Assembly (NCBI RefSeq): GCF_000226095.1
Contig: NC_016473.1
Span: forward strand, 1,426,001 to 1,490,000
Direction of reading: 5' to 3'
DNA from: Thermothelomyces thermophilus ATCC 42464
Lineage: Eukaryota > Ascomycota > Sordariomycetes > Sordariales > Chaetomiaceae
Length of the DNA: 64,000 bases
The notes beneath the pieces are model-generated. The model was not told the origin of the DNA and did no database searches. It worked only from the letters and a program-made list of their open reading frames with translations. Of the stretch, positions 54,140 to 64,000 are shown in pieces (within the stretch, counting starts at the first letter, position 1; each line of letters opens with the position of its first letter). A program made the translations under genes and the position numbers.

Positions 54140-54658
54140 TTACTCGTCGTCGTCGTCGTCGTCCTTCCCATACTCCTTCTCAAACCTCTCCCAATAAGCC
54201 TGCTCCATCTGGATCCGTCGCTGTGCTCTCATCCGGGCCTCGTACGCCCGCAGCCTCGAGTCCGCCTCAATCATGCTCCCAAGCACCATCCCCGACATTT
54301 GAAGATACCTGCACCGGGAACCGTCAGCCACACTTTCAATAATACCGACCGACCGCCTGAGAAGGAAGTGCGACAATGAAACACAACGCATCCCCCTCTG
54401 CCCAAGAACGAAGGGGGAAAAAAAAGAAAGAAAGAAAAGAAACAAGCAAAGAAAGAAGGGGGAAGAAAAAGGCAATGAAGACACGTACACCTTGAATTGG
54501 ATCGTCAACCCCCGATATATGGGCGACACCGCGTACCCGATGGCGCCGAGCAGGGCGCTCCCGATACCCCACTTAATCGCGCCGGCGACGGCGCCGCGCG
54601 AGGCTTCCCAGGAGGCGTCGACGGCCTCTTCGTGCTTGGCGTCGTTGATGGACGGCAT
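54140..54658 (-). CDS. Small membrane protein resembling respiratory supercomplex factor 3 (Rcf3)
   Basis: Minus-strand exons 54658-54489 and 54308-54140 give 112 residues; the intron splits the Val codon in FKVYLQ (GTACGT donor, CAG acceptor). Two hydrophobic segments (GAVAGAIKWGIGSALLGAIGY and VYLQMSGMVLGSMI) flank a basic loop IYRGLTIQFK, followed by a charged helix ADSRLRAYEARMRAQRRIQM and an acidic tail of seven Asp/Glu. From memory, yeast Rcf3 (YBR255C-A) shows the same layout: GAxxGA, SxxYR, a conserved AD(S/K)xL and a basic helix. Rcf3 associates with respiratory chain complexes in the inner mitochondrial membrane. This assignment rests on visual similarity only. It is convergent with RFC4, with about 180 bp between them. 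Confidence 0.6.
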   Translation of the reverse strand: MPSINDAKHEEAVDASWEASRGAVAGAIKWGIGSALLGAIGYAVSPIYRGLTIQFKVYVSSLPFSSPFFLCLFLFFLSFFSPFVLGQRGMRCVSLSHFLLRRSVGIIESVADGSRCRYLQMSGMVLGSMIEADSRLRAYEARMRAQRRIQMEQAYWERFEKEYGKDDDDDDE

Positions 54659-55507
54659 TTGTGTCGTGTGGGACAGGGGTGGGTGGATGGATGGATGGAT
54701 GTTCCAAGACTGGAACCGTCTTCAGATAGCTAGCTATCCAGGATCCCCTTCTGGGATATGTTGTTCTCCCCTCCAGGCCAGGCAAATCGCGGGGCGCTTC
54801 TTCTTCTTCAAGATCGGGCCCCCCCCTTTTTTTTTTGCGGCGTTCCTTCAAGGGTGCGGCACCTGCAGTGCACGCTGGTGCTTCGGGATTCTCTCGGTAT
54901 GGTTTGGTGCCGAGAACGCGGGTCTCTGTTCCGCCAGGCCTTTGACTTCACTCTCCCAATTTCTTCCGCGTTCCTTAATGTTGTTTAAAAAAGGTAATCA
55001 GCTTGCACGCATCTATCGGCATATTTGTGCGCGCCCCCCAACCGTGCGTCATATGATCGTACATACAAATGCCCCGAGTTGGGATGATGTTCTTGGTTGA
55101 GCTGAATCCGCTTGTGGATGTCCCCGGCAGTTTTGGAGTGAGGTCATGCCATCCGTGGTGGGGCCCAAGTTGGTTTGAGAGTTGGCAATGCTCTATTAAG
55201 AGAGCACTCAGGAGCCGCTGCGATATCCTCTAGAGCTCTGACAGCAATTCACCTTCATTGTGCCTGCAACTTCTCGCAAATGCTCTCTACGTGACATCTC
55301 TAGGTATGCACATACAGTCCATACGTATATGCATACACCTTTTTTTTTTTTTTTTTTTTTTTTTTCAAATCGTCTTATGAACGCCTCATTCATGCTCAGC
55401 CCGCCCATGATGGATCTGAGGTCACGTAACCCCCCCTGAACGCCAGTCCCCTCCATATTTCAAAATATATGAGATCCTGTATGTATGTTTTATAAACCCC
55501 ACCCGCC
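54659..55507. other. Intergenic with 36-T homopolymer
   Basis: Promoter side of the Rcf3-like gene and 3' flank of HIS3. Contains an uninterrupted run of 36 T (55340-55375). No gene is supported. Confidence 0.55.
55340..55375. repeat. (T)36 homopolymer
   Basis: Thirty-six consecutive T residues in the HIS3 3' flank, equivalent to an A-tail on the minus strand. No adjacent element is recognised. Confidence 0.95.
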
Positions 55508-56302
55508 TTAAACACTGAGAGTTCCCTTGGTGCTCGGCACCTCCCCTTCCCTGCCCGCAACCCGGCTGGTCGCCTGCCTGATTGCGACGGCCAGCGCCTT
55601 AAACGCGCTCTCGGCCCTGTGGTGGTCGTTATCTCCGCGTAGGCAGTCGACGTGCAGGGTGATGCGCGCGGCGCCCGCGAAGCTGTGGAGGCAGTGCGGA
55701 ATCATCTCGGTGCTGAGGTCGCCGATCTTCTCGCGCTTGAGCCCCAGGTTGGCCACGCAGTAGGGGCGGTTGGACAGGTCGACGACGGCGCGGCTGAGGG
55801 CCTCGTCGAGCGGCGCGTACGCGGACCCGAACCGGGCCAGGCCCGTGGGCGTGCCGAGCGCGCGCGCGAAGGCGTAGCCCAGCGAGATGCAGACGTCCTC
55901 GGCTGTGTGGTGGTCGTCGACTGCAATTGATCGGAAAGAAGAGGAAAACGAGAGGCATAGACGTCAGCTCACCAAGTGGCTAAAGAGTAGGCTGCTTAAA
56001 CGTCGGGCTGCAGGAGGGAACTGACTGTGTAGGTCGCCCTTGCAGGCGAGGGCCAGACTCCAGCCGGCATGCTTGGCCAGGGCGTGCAGCATGTGGTCGA
56101 GGAAGCCGATTCCCGTGTTGATGGTGATGGTTTGCGACTTGCTCGACTGGGCGGCATGGCCGCCAGCGTCTCCTACTTGGAGCCGGGGGTCCGTGTCTGG
56201 CGGGAAGGCGCCGCCATCGAGGTTGAGGGCGATCTGGATCTTGGTCTCGTTGGTGTCGCGCGCGAAGGCGGCCCACCGCGGTGCTGGTTGCGAAGAGCTC
56301 AT
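55508..56302 (-). CDS. HIS3: Imidazoleglycerol-phosphate dehydratase
   Basis: Minus-strand exons 56302-56026 and 55920-55508 give 229 residues. It catalyses the sixth step of histidine synthesis, dehydrating imidazole glycerol phosphate at a di-manganese centre. The metal-binding histidine motifs are intact: [15 protein letters not shown], the split [14 protein letters not shown] (interrupted just before by the intron), and [42 protein letters not shown] and the SNRPY motif also match. The N-terminal [16 protein letters not shown] is the family start. The intron has a GTCAGT donor and CAG acceptor. The gene is divergent from LOC1 with a 384-bp shared upstream region, in which I found no exact TGACTCA. 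Confidence 0.96.
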
Positions 56303-56686
56303 TTTCTTTCTTCGGGCACTTTGGAGTGTAGTTCCGTCAGATAGACAGGGAGATGAGATTCACAGGGCGCTTGACAAAAATCCAGAAAACTCATAACCAT
56401 CAGTTTTCCCTTCTGGGAAATTTTGGGTTTTTTGGGGGGGGGGGCGCCCCCGCGATCGGCGGGACAGAATCGCAGGCCAGCAGTAATTGGCACAACCCCG
56501 CGCTAGAGGTTGCCTGCCGGAGAAGGCTGAGTGCACGACCCCTGCCAGCCCCACCGCGGAAGAAGCGATAAACGTCGCGATAAGAAAGTTCGTTCCCGAA
56601 ATTTTTGAAGCTTCGTAGCGGTTCGAGACCAAAAGCGGGAGGAAAGAAACAATACCTGTCCGCCACCACCACCACCAATCGCATCA
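56303..56686. promoter_or_regulatory. Divergent promoter HIS3 / LOC1
   Basis: Short shared spacer containing an 11-G run (56434-56444). Both genes are expected to be strongly transcribed in growing cells; specific sites were not identified. Confidence 0.4.
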
Positions 56687-57380
56687 ATGGCGCCCACCCG
56701 CACGATCAAGAACAAGTACGCCACTTCAAAAGGTGGCGCGGGCGGCGGGAAGGGCTCTTCAAAGCAGTCCGGCAGCGGCGGCATCACCAAGTCCAAAGGC
56801 AGAGCAGGCTCCAAAGCCAACGTACCAGCGACACAAGTCAAGGGTCGGCCCAACCTACCCGGACTCGACAAGGACAAGAAGAAGAAGCAGCGCGTGTACA
56901 CGGAGAAGGAATTGGGGATCCCCGAGCTGAACATGGTTACTCCCGTGGGCGTTACCAAGCCGCGGGGCAAGAAGAAGGGCAAAGTCTTTGTCGATGACAG
57001 GGTTCGTTTCATCCGTTCCGCATTACCGCCCGTTTTATTCTAACCCTTTTTTTTCTTTTCCCTTTTTTTAGGAAAGCATGTCAACAATCCTCGCCATGGT
57101 GCAAGCCGAAAAGGAAGGCCAGATTGAATCCAAGATGATGCGCGCGAGGCAATTGGAAGAGATCCGCGAGGCGCGGCGAATCGAGGCCGAAAAGAAGGAG
57201 GCCGAACGCAAGGCTAAGCTGGAGGAGACCAAGGAGTCGCTGCGGAAGAAGCGGAAGCGGAACAAGGGGAAAGCGCGTAAAGAAGAGGAGGAGGGGGAGA
57301 GCGTCAAGGAGGTTGCGGCTACGGGGACCAAGGCTGCCAAGCCCAAGAAGAAGAAGAGGGTCTCCTTTGCGCCGGAGTGA
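56687..57380 (+). CDS. LOC1: 60S ribosome assembly/export protein Loc1
   Basis: Exons 56687-57001 and 57072-57380 give 207 residues, close to yeast Loc1 (204). The protein is extremely basic. The N-terminal part holds [13 protein letters not shown] and Gly/Ser/Lys-rich linkers; the motif [20 protein letters not shown] with [19 protein letters not shown] is typical of the family. After the intron, [21 protein letters not shown] leads into a Lys/Glu/Arg-rich helix and a KKKKRVSF tail. Loc1 is a nucleolar RNA-binding protein needed for 60S assembly and, in yeast, for ASH1 mRNA localisation. The intron has a GTTCGT donor (weak) and a T-rich tract before TAG. Confidence 0.9.
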
Positions 57381-57755
57381 GGTGAAACTCTACCGGGGCT
57401 GGCTGTTCGATCTGTATTTGGTAGGGTTATTCATCTGCATGGCGGGCGTCTGGCGTTGTCGGTACTCCGGGGGGATAATATCGGGATTGTCGGTTCGTTA
57501 CAAGATACCAACAAGGCGGGCGAAGCAGGCGAAGCAGGCGAAGCAGAGTCCCACTGCTTTTCAAACGACCAAGATGAAGGTGTAAAGCCGGGCTGATGTA
57601 TTGCAACATGCTTCCCAAGCCGCGAATGCATAAGCGATATGTAATTCCCAACCTTGACAAAAACTTAATCTACATGCTGGTCTATGCGCTACAAGTCCGT
57701 CTATCCATCAGATAACCCGCGCTCTATGTTGTACAGCATTTCTTCGTGACGTTTT
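57381..57755. other. Convergent intergenic region
   Basis: 3' flanks of LOC1 and the esterase gene. A 9-bp GCGAAGCAG tandem of three units lies near 57519-57546. No gene is seen. Confidence 0.6.
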
Positions 57756-59318
57756 TTAGTTGTTGAGGATTTGCAGCTTCCGTCGCACAGGGTTGAACTC
57801 TGTCACAAACTGAGTCTCAAGCTTGGTCCCGTTGGCGTCTGGAGTGATCGCGTCCAGATTGATCTCGGTGACCATGCGGTTGAGAAAGTTGCAAATCTGA
57901 TCCATGTTAATGGAGGCACGCAATGCATAAGAGTGAAACAGCAGTGCCTACCGGACGAGCGTGCCATCTTCCACCGCCAAGCTCAAACCACGAGAGATGT
58001 CCGCCGAGCGAAGTGGTCAGCAGCACGGTGTATGGGTTTTGCGTAAACTCCTGGAAAGGAATGGCGTCATAGACGGCAATCTGCAACGGAGCGTAAGCAG
58101 CTAATCGCGTTCCCATTGGCACAGCAGTACCTACCGGATCATCCAAAGCGGAAATAGCAAGGAACGGGATTCTGATGGCGAGCACGGCGTCCGAGGATGA
58201 TGCGTCCCGGTAGTAGGCGTTCTCGGTGGGATAACCCCACGTCACGGTCCTACAAAGACTCATTAAAAGCTGCTCTCAAATGTTTTGCGCCGAAGAGAAA
58301 GGGGGGGAACCCTACTGGACTTCGCGGTCAAACTCGTGGAGGTAAGTGACCTGTTGGATCCGGTCGAAGTTGAGGTTTGTATGCTTCAGAATGGCGTCCT
58401 TGTGGGCATTGATGAGCTTCTTCATGTTGCCTACCTGGGTGTCAGAAATCTCATATCCAGAATCGACCAGCTGGACTTGACGTACTCCCCATGACCCGCG
58501 AGTAGACCTGCTTCCCCAGAAATGTCCGCTGGAGCGACTTGTTCGCCACCTCTAGGTCGAATGGGTTGCCCACGGCAATGGCGCCCTTAAGGGGGCAGTT
58601 TGCGCCTTCTTCTCCCACATACTACCGGCAACTGTTAGCAGGTAATTACCAACCCTCACTAGGGGTGGGCGGGCAGGCCTACGTTGGTCAAAATGTTGGC
58701 ACCAAGTGAGAAACCGAGGGCGAACAGCGGCCGGTTAGGAAAGGTTTCCCTGGCCCACTTCACGACCTGCCGGATATCCCAGGTAGCCCTCGCGTTGAAC
58801 AGCAGTCCGCTCGTCACCTTGCTGTTGGCGCAGCCTCGGGAGTTCACGACGCACACTTCCCAGTTCCCGCCGTTCAATACCAAGGGTGCGATGGCGTGCC
58901 GGAGGTAGATCTCATGCGAGCCGCCAGACAGACCGTGGAGCACGATGAGCATAGGTCTGCTATCGTCGGAGGCGATCTTGGCAAAGTCTTCGTCCGAGTA
59001 AAATGCTGTCCTCGGCGGCAATCCCTCGTCGACATCGGTGTGGGGCTCCACCGCGAAGTCAACGGCAAAAGTGCCAGTGTACGTCTTGTGGTCCGCGACG
59101 AAGATCCTCCTGCGGTAGAAGATCGGCGGGCCGTGCTCCTGAACGGCAGTCCACATGGTCTGGATGTCGCCGTTGAAGAGCAGGGGGTTGAGCTGGCAGG
59201 GAGGCGTGCTAGCTTCGCAGACCTTCAGAAGATCCGTGACCGTGCCATCTTTCCTCTGCAGGGTCAACGGCGTGGGAGAGTGAGTAAAGGCGATCTTTGC
59301 ACGGCCGAACCAGTCCAT
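57756..59318 (-). CDS. Alpha/beta hydrolase of the Eht1/Eeb1/YMR210W family
   Basis: Minus-strand exons 59318-58683, 58621-58486, 58430-58316, 58249-58135, 58080-57952 and 57896-57756 give 423 residues, standard for the family. These enzymes are medium-chain acyl ethanol acyltransferases and esterases, or monoacylglycerol lipases. The N-terminus has the conserved CQLNPLLFNGDIQTMW. The fold shows RPMLIVLHGLSGGSHEIY (oxyanion region), VVNSRGCANS, the nucleophile elbow GFSLGAN, the acid in AISALDDP, and the His in TSLGGHLSWFE, completing a Ser-Asp-His triad. An Asn-rich C-terminus ends at KLQILNN. The start ATG has ACCATGG context; an earlier in-frame ATG exists but adds only low-complexity sequence. 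Which acyl substrate is used is unknown. Divergent from SCC4 across about 900 bp. Confidence 0.9.
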
Positions 59319-60215
59319 GGTTGAAGAGTCGTCGGTTGGCTGGTTGGAGGGCAGTGAGAGAAGACAGGGCGGCGACGAGGAATTTGGTTCTCCCAAGGAA
59401 CGTCGAGTGTTTCGGCGATCAATCGAAAGCCGGGGCGAGATAGAAACCGAGTTCTGAATGGAGGCTATTTATGGTTTTATCAACAGAGGTCGGATTGGAT
59501 TCCAGGTTCGCTGATAATGCCGGTGTGTGAGCCAAGCGGTGCTGGTGGAGTCTATTTTTCTTGTGCCGCCCCTTGATAGAGACTATGGCAGTAGAGGTCG
59601 AGAAGTCGCAAAGGAGGGATGTTCAAAGGCTATCAGCAGATTCGAACATGGGACGAAATCAACACGCGATGTGACAACCGAGACGAACACAGAAGCAGAA
59701 AGAATGAGACATGCAACGCCACGCCGAGCACCAAACATGTGTAAAATACCTGTACACTAGGATCGGGAATCAAGTTGGAAAAGGGCCGTTTCCCGATCCA
59801 TGAAGACCCCTGTCCGGGTCGACTGGAAAGGTTACCTGCCGAGGCATCGGATATGGTGGGGCGTTCGTCGGTCGGTCGGTGCCATCATCGCCGGATCACC
59901 GACGACCCGCCCGCCCACAACAAGATTGTTCAATAGTTTGGCGTGCTTGGATTCCGATTTGGCTCAACATGAGGCTCTCTTACCTGGTCTCCACTTCCTC
60001 TAGCCGTCCCTGAGTGTGGAGCACAGACCAGCGCCATGAACCGTTACGGCGTGGCGGTCTGCAGGGTAAGTGCGCCGCGGCGGCGCGTGCCAACGTGTTA
60101 AGCGAGCGTATTTGATCCACCAGAACTTTGACCTGACTTCAGTCCATGCCCTCTCTTCTCGGTTGCGGCTGGACTGTTCCGATAGACACGGGATCCCACC
60201 TGGCCCTTCGACAGG
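59319..60215. promoter_or_regulatory. Divergent promoter esterase / SCC4
   Basis: No gene or repeat supported. The last ~100 bases before 60216 could be 5' leader or contain an unrecognised upstream exon of SCC4. Confidence 0.4.
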
Positions 60216-63124
60216 ATGCCTCCCGGCGAGGCATACGGCAACCAGGGCCAGCAGCAGCATCCGCAGCAGCATCAATTCCAAGTGCACCCGCAGGCGCGGC
60301 AATTACACCCCCAGCCTCAACACCTTCCGCCGCTGCACTCTGGCCCACAAGCGCCCCCGCTACCACAGCCATCACTGTTACCACATCCTCAATACGCGAA
60401 TCCATATCCCGGCGGACACCAGCAGTATCAACAACAACATCGACAGCACCAATACCAGCACCTGCACCAGCACCTGCACCAGCAGCAGCACGTACAATAT
60501 GTCCATCCCGCATATGCCCAGCAACAGCAACCTGCGCCATTCTACCCGAACGATACTCCGCAACAGCCGTACCGAAACTACAATGGCGCCTTTCACCAGT
60601 TCACACCCGCACCTGCACCCGCAACCGCTCCCGCTCCCGCTCCCATCCCCAATCCTACTCTCGCTCCGCAGTCCGCGCCGCTCCCGCACCCTACGCACAC
60701 GTCAACGCCGATGCCAGCGCCCATACAGTTTGTCGACCCGTCTTATATGCAACATGGCCCTGCCACGAGACCGCCTGGAGTCCCGCCTCCTGTGTCACAG
60801 CCACCATCCGCTCCCTTGTTGAACCCTCAATTATCTCGCCCGGCCGCCCAGCCGAAAGCTCCATGTCCGATGCCTGTAAACCCAAGCCCAAAGCTTGAAG
60901 AGAAATGGCCGCCGTCCCGGGGAACGCCAAAGCTGCTTACAAAAGAGCCCAGGCGCCCAAGTTCAAGCGCCGGAGTCACAAAGTCGCCGGCAACCCCGCA
61001 GGCACCCGCCCATGTCGAAACGCTTCCCCTGTTATTGTCCGTGGCGGAGGATTGCTTCGAGAAAGCCAATGCAGCCGCTCAGCGGCTTGCCAGAACCATG
61101 GGCCCAAGTGAAGTCGCGGAGCACCACAAGCTAATCGCTATAGGCTTGGGGTGCCTGGATGTAGCACTGAAGTCGAATAAGCTGTGGCCCCGGCTCGAGG
61201 CGAGGTTATGCCTACGTTATACCAGCATACTCATCGAGGAAACCACCAACATTACGGAGGCTGAGACGGCATTGACAAGAGGCATATCGGTGTGCGAGAA
61301 GGTAACATGGCGTTCCCTCGTCAAAAGTCAACGGGGACATAAAACTAACCTGAGCCCCAGCACCGTTTTCTTGATCTCAAGTACAGCTCACAATTCCTCC
61401 TGATGAAAACACTCTTCCAGCGGAACCAAAAGGCGGCCTTCAAATCCGTCGAAAGCCACATTGCTGATTGTACAACGTACGCTTCTTGGGGCCGACTCTT
61501 TACGGAGGTCTATTGACATATTCTAGGTATAAACATGTCCCTTGGATCTACGCCTTCCGCTTCCTCAAAGCCTCCTTCCACCTCCAGTCCGGTACGGCCG
61601 CCGACAACCATGCAATAGAGAACCTGCGCAAGATTGCCGGAATTGCCAGTCAACGCAATGACAAGGCCATCTTTGTCGTGGCCATGCTGCTTGAAGGCCT
61701 TGCCCACCTCAGCACGATGAAGGATGACTGGGCCACCCGGGTACAAATGTGCATTGCCCAGGTGTCGAAGCTTCAGCTCGATGAGAGCATCCGCATCCCG
61801 CAAACTGATGTGTTACTGCTTATGCTTGACCTAGCGTGCAGCCTCCATCAAAAAACCCACCAGATCTCAGCGCAGAAACTGAGTGCTCTTCAGAGAAGAC
61901 TGGAAGAGCTGAAACAGGCCTCGAACTGGTCTTCTCAGCATGGAGAGATGCTGCTGCCCATCAACCGGATGCAGAACACGCAACAAATAGTCAGTGCCGA
62001 CACGAGGGCGGTGCTGCGGCCTGGGGACGATAGGGTTGACTACCTAGTGATATCAGCACTGGGGAAACAAGAGGCATGGGCGCTGGCGTAAGTCTCGTTC
62101 GTCAACGTCTCCCAATGTGTGCAATTTCTCTAACGGCGGGTCAAGATATGTTCTCAATGGCATCGTGGCCCACTACAGAGCCACGACACCGGGCCGTAGC
62201 TCGGGCATGTGGGGGGAAGCGATAAGGCTATTAGAAGGCAAGATAAAAAAACACACTCGCCGTGACATTTGATATTGTCATCTGACCGAGTCCCTAGAGA
62301 GCAAAACCGGGCCGTCTTCTTACAGCCTCCCGGAGGCTTTGAAGCAAGCAGAGTGGGCAAAGGAGCTCTCCTGCTACGCACACGTCCTCACCGGACTCCA
62401 GGCGGCGACTCTATCCGATTGGGCAAAAGTCAAGGCGTGTCTCAAAGCCATTGAACAACAAAAACCGGAATCAGAGCTCCTTGACGTCCTGACATTGTAC
62501 CTGGAAGGGGTCTTCCACCAGGGCACAGCGGCGCTCGACAAAGCAACAGAAATCTGGAAAGACAAGCAATTCGAGATGGACTGGAGCGGAGCTCCCAAAC
62601 CGGCCGGCAACCGCATCGCGACCGAGCTCTCCATCCTGGCGGCCCTCAATCGGCTCTGGATCATGCAGGACCCGGCGCAGGCGGACGACGCCGAAACGGC
62701 CGAGCTTGTGGACTTGCTGCGGCCCATCTGCGAGGACAACCCGGACCAGGAGATCCGCACCGTCTACAACCTCGTCCTCTCGTCGATCCGCACGAACCCG
62801 CCCCTGTCGATCAACCAGGTGAAGCGGCACATCCAGCAGTCGCTCAGCGGCGCCCAGCAGACCAGCAACACGCAGTACCTGGCCATCGCGCTCAACATCA
62901 TGCGAGCTCGGCTGTTCGAGAACGTGGTAGGTGAGCAGGCGCTCAAGAGCGCTCGCGCCGGGTCGGCCCAGGCCAGGAAGAGCGGCAATGTCCTGTGGAT
63001 GAGCGTGGCCGAGGGCATGCTGGCGCAGTCGTTTGAGATGCAGGGCGCGCTGGCCGAGGCCAGGGTTGCGCACGAGACCGGGGTGAGGCTGGCGAACGAG
63101 GCGTTTGCCAAGACGCAGGTTTGA
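60216..63124 (+). CDS. SCC4: Cohesin loading factor subunit SCC4/MAU2
   Basis: Exons 60216-61301, 61361-61476, 61527-62087, 62146-62237 and 62298-63124 give 893 residues. Scc4/Mau2 partners Scc2/Nipbl to load cohesin on chromatin. The first ~250 residues are Gln/His/Pro-rich and disordered (PQQHQF, LHQHLHQQQH), with a PAPA repeat. The TPR-like superhelix begins near ETLPLLLSVAEDCFEKANAAA and continues through CLDVALKSNKLWPRLEARLCLRY, KYSSQFLLMKTLFQ, PWIYAFRFLKASFH and AKELSCYAHVLTGLQAA, to GNVLWMSVAEGMLAQSFE with the final AREVAHETG-type helix. The third intron ends in CAAG with a CTAAC branch; the fourth begins with GC (AAG|GCAAGA) and ends TAG, with a CTGAC branch. Frame continuity through all five exons and length agree with the family. 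Confidence 0.9.
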
Positions 63125-63476
63125 CTTTGGGCCTCAAACGTGCGTTAGCAAAGTCGCGGTGGTTATGATGTGCCATTTTACGATGGAAAAACTATGAGGG
63201 TTTTTGTATTTGGTTTCAGGCTTACTCGGGAGGTACTGTTTGGCGCATGAGCGACTGCCCCGTAGCACAGCCATGAGCCGGCGCGTATTTGGCGGGCTTA
63301 GAAGGATGTCGGCGTCGAGTTGATGGAAAATACCCCTGTTTATCAGACTACGCACTCGAAAGAACCGCGGTTCTTGCGAACGAGATGTTGTGTGAATACT
63401 CGGAGATGTCGAACTACCGAGGTACCTAATTATTTAATGGCACGTACACTCGTACTGTACAAACACGTACACGAGC

Positions 63477-63517
<41 letters not shown>

Positions 63518-64000
63518 GGGAGCAACACAAGGCTGTCAACAAGCTCATGTGGTGTGTGCCTTAATCTGGATTGCGCTGTCTGTCTGCTGAGCGTCCCTCA
63601 GCCGAACCTCGTCTTCACACACGATAGGGCAGTTCGGATATGGCGCATAACCCCATGGTGTTCCGACGGTTGCCCGAGCATTTGGGATGGCAGCCTGGTG
63701 CTATCCATTCCCGCGCCGCAGGCACGACCGATCCTTTTTACGACGAGATGAGGGCTGTTGAACCTTGCGACAAAACTGGGGAGGTTGAGCGTCGTCCTCC
63801 TCCATTCCGCTTCTTCCAGAAGCTCCAGGTTCCAGCGGAGATGGACTTGCATATTACGATCCACAGGCATACTCTTGACACTGACTCGGCGGTCCAGGAA
63901 TGATACTTCAATCAATTGCTAAATGATGATAAAAATGCGACCTTGTTACAGATGAATTTTGTTTTCTCTCCATCAGCGGCCGGACGCTGCTTTGAAGCTC
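63125..64000. other. 3' flank of SCC4 with 39-A homopolymer
   Basis: Contains GTACTGTAC at 63452-63460 and an uninterrupted 39-A run at 63478-63516. Overlapping open frames on both strands at about 63600-63915 could be part of a gene that leaves the window, but neither shows a recognised domain. Confidence 0.45.
63478..63516 (+). repeat. (A)39 homopolymer
   Basis: Thirty-nine consecutive A residues in intergenic DNA, 354 bases after the SCC4 stop. It is longer than any other A-run in the window and could be a tail of a retroposed transcript or an assembly-sensitive homopolymer. Confidence 0.95.

Noticed and set aside
63598-63915. Overlapping frames on both strands near the right end
   Set aside because: Neither has a recognisable domain; one may be the edge of a gene outside the window, but strand cannot be decided.
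1-64000. Transposable elements or RIP-degraded repeats
   Set aside because: I found no transposase, reverse transcriptase, LTR pair or strongly AT-biased stretch typical of RIP; only short palindromes and simple repeats.

Overview
The window is nuclear DNA from a filamentous ascomycete. Short spliceosomal introns (mostly 55-120 nt) with GTRNGT donors and CTRAC/CTGAC branch sites, fungal gene families (Sac3, Cbf5, Qns1, Nta1, His3, ArgJ, Rfc4, Loc1, Scc4) and GC-rich, low-complexity-rich coding sequence point to Pezizomycotina, probably a Sordariomycete (inference; no species marker is present). I find 20 protein genes with good support, one initiator tRNA-Met, and no transposase, reverse transcriptase, CRISPR array or rRNA.

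Layout. 1-3182: no gene recognised. 3183-19300: core genes: a ubiquitin-like-domain coiled-coil protein, COQ10 (minus), glutamine-dependent NAD+ synthetase QNS1, a tRNA m3C methyltransferase and the TREX-2 scaffold SAC3. 20292-30228: two paralogous type I membrane proteins (A and B) flanking a GH43 glycosidase and CBF5. 30229-48486: gene-poor, more accessory region with two paralogous N-terminal amidases (NTA1-A and NTA1-B), two further single-pass membrane ORFs (C and E), a small secreted protein and the initiator tRNA. The intergenic DNA of this part repeatedly carries TACGGAGTA/TACTCCGTA. 48939-63124: dense housekeeping block: a derlin, ArgJ, RFC4, an Rcf3-like protein, HIS3, LOC1, an Eht1/Eeb1-type esterase and the cohesin loader SCC4/MAU2, often as divergent pairs.

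Functional themes. QNS1 and the two NTA1 proteins all carry the nitrilase-fold Glu-Lys-Cys triad. ArgJ and HIS3 are amino-acid biosynthesis enzymes; ArgJ has a perfect TGACTCA (Gcn4/CPC1-type) site just upstream. CBF5 and LOC1 act in ribosome biogenesis; RFC4 and SCC4 in replication and cohesion; SAC3 in mRNA export; the derlin in ER quality control.

Most notable. (i) QNS1 can only be read without an insertion in its conserved core if a one-nucleotide exon joins two introns, each with its own good splice signals; a 12-nt exon follows shortly after. (ii) The NTA1 duplication, in which one copy gained an intron 13 nt from an ancestral one while the other gained a very long tail. (iii) Concentrated short palindromic motifs in intergenic DNA. 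(iv) A GC-AG intron in SCC4. Gene models were built by eye from splice signals and reading frame; every spliced CDS listed with exons sums to a multiple of three. No alignments or searches were run.
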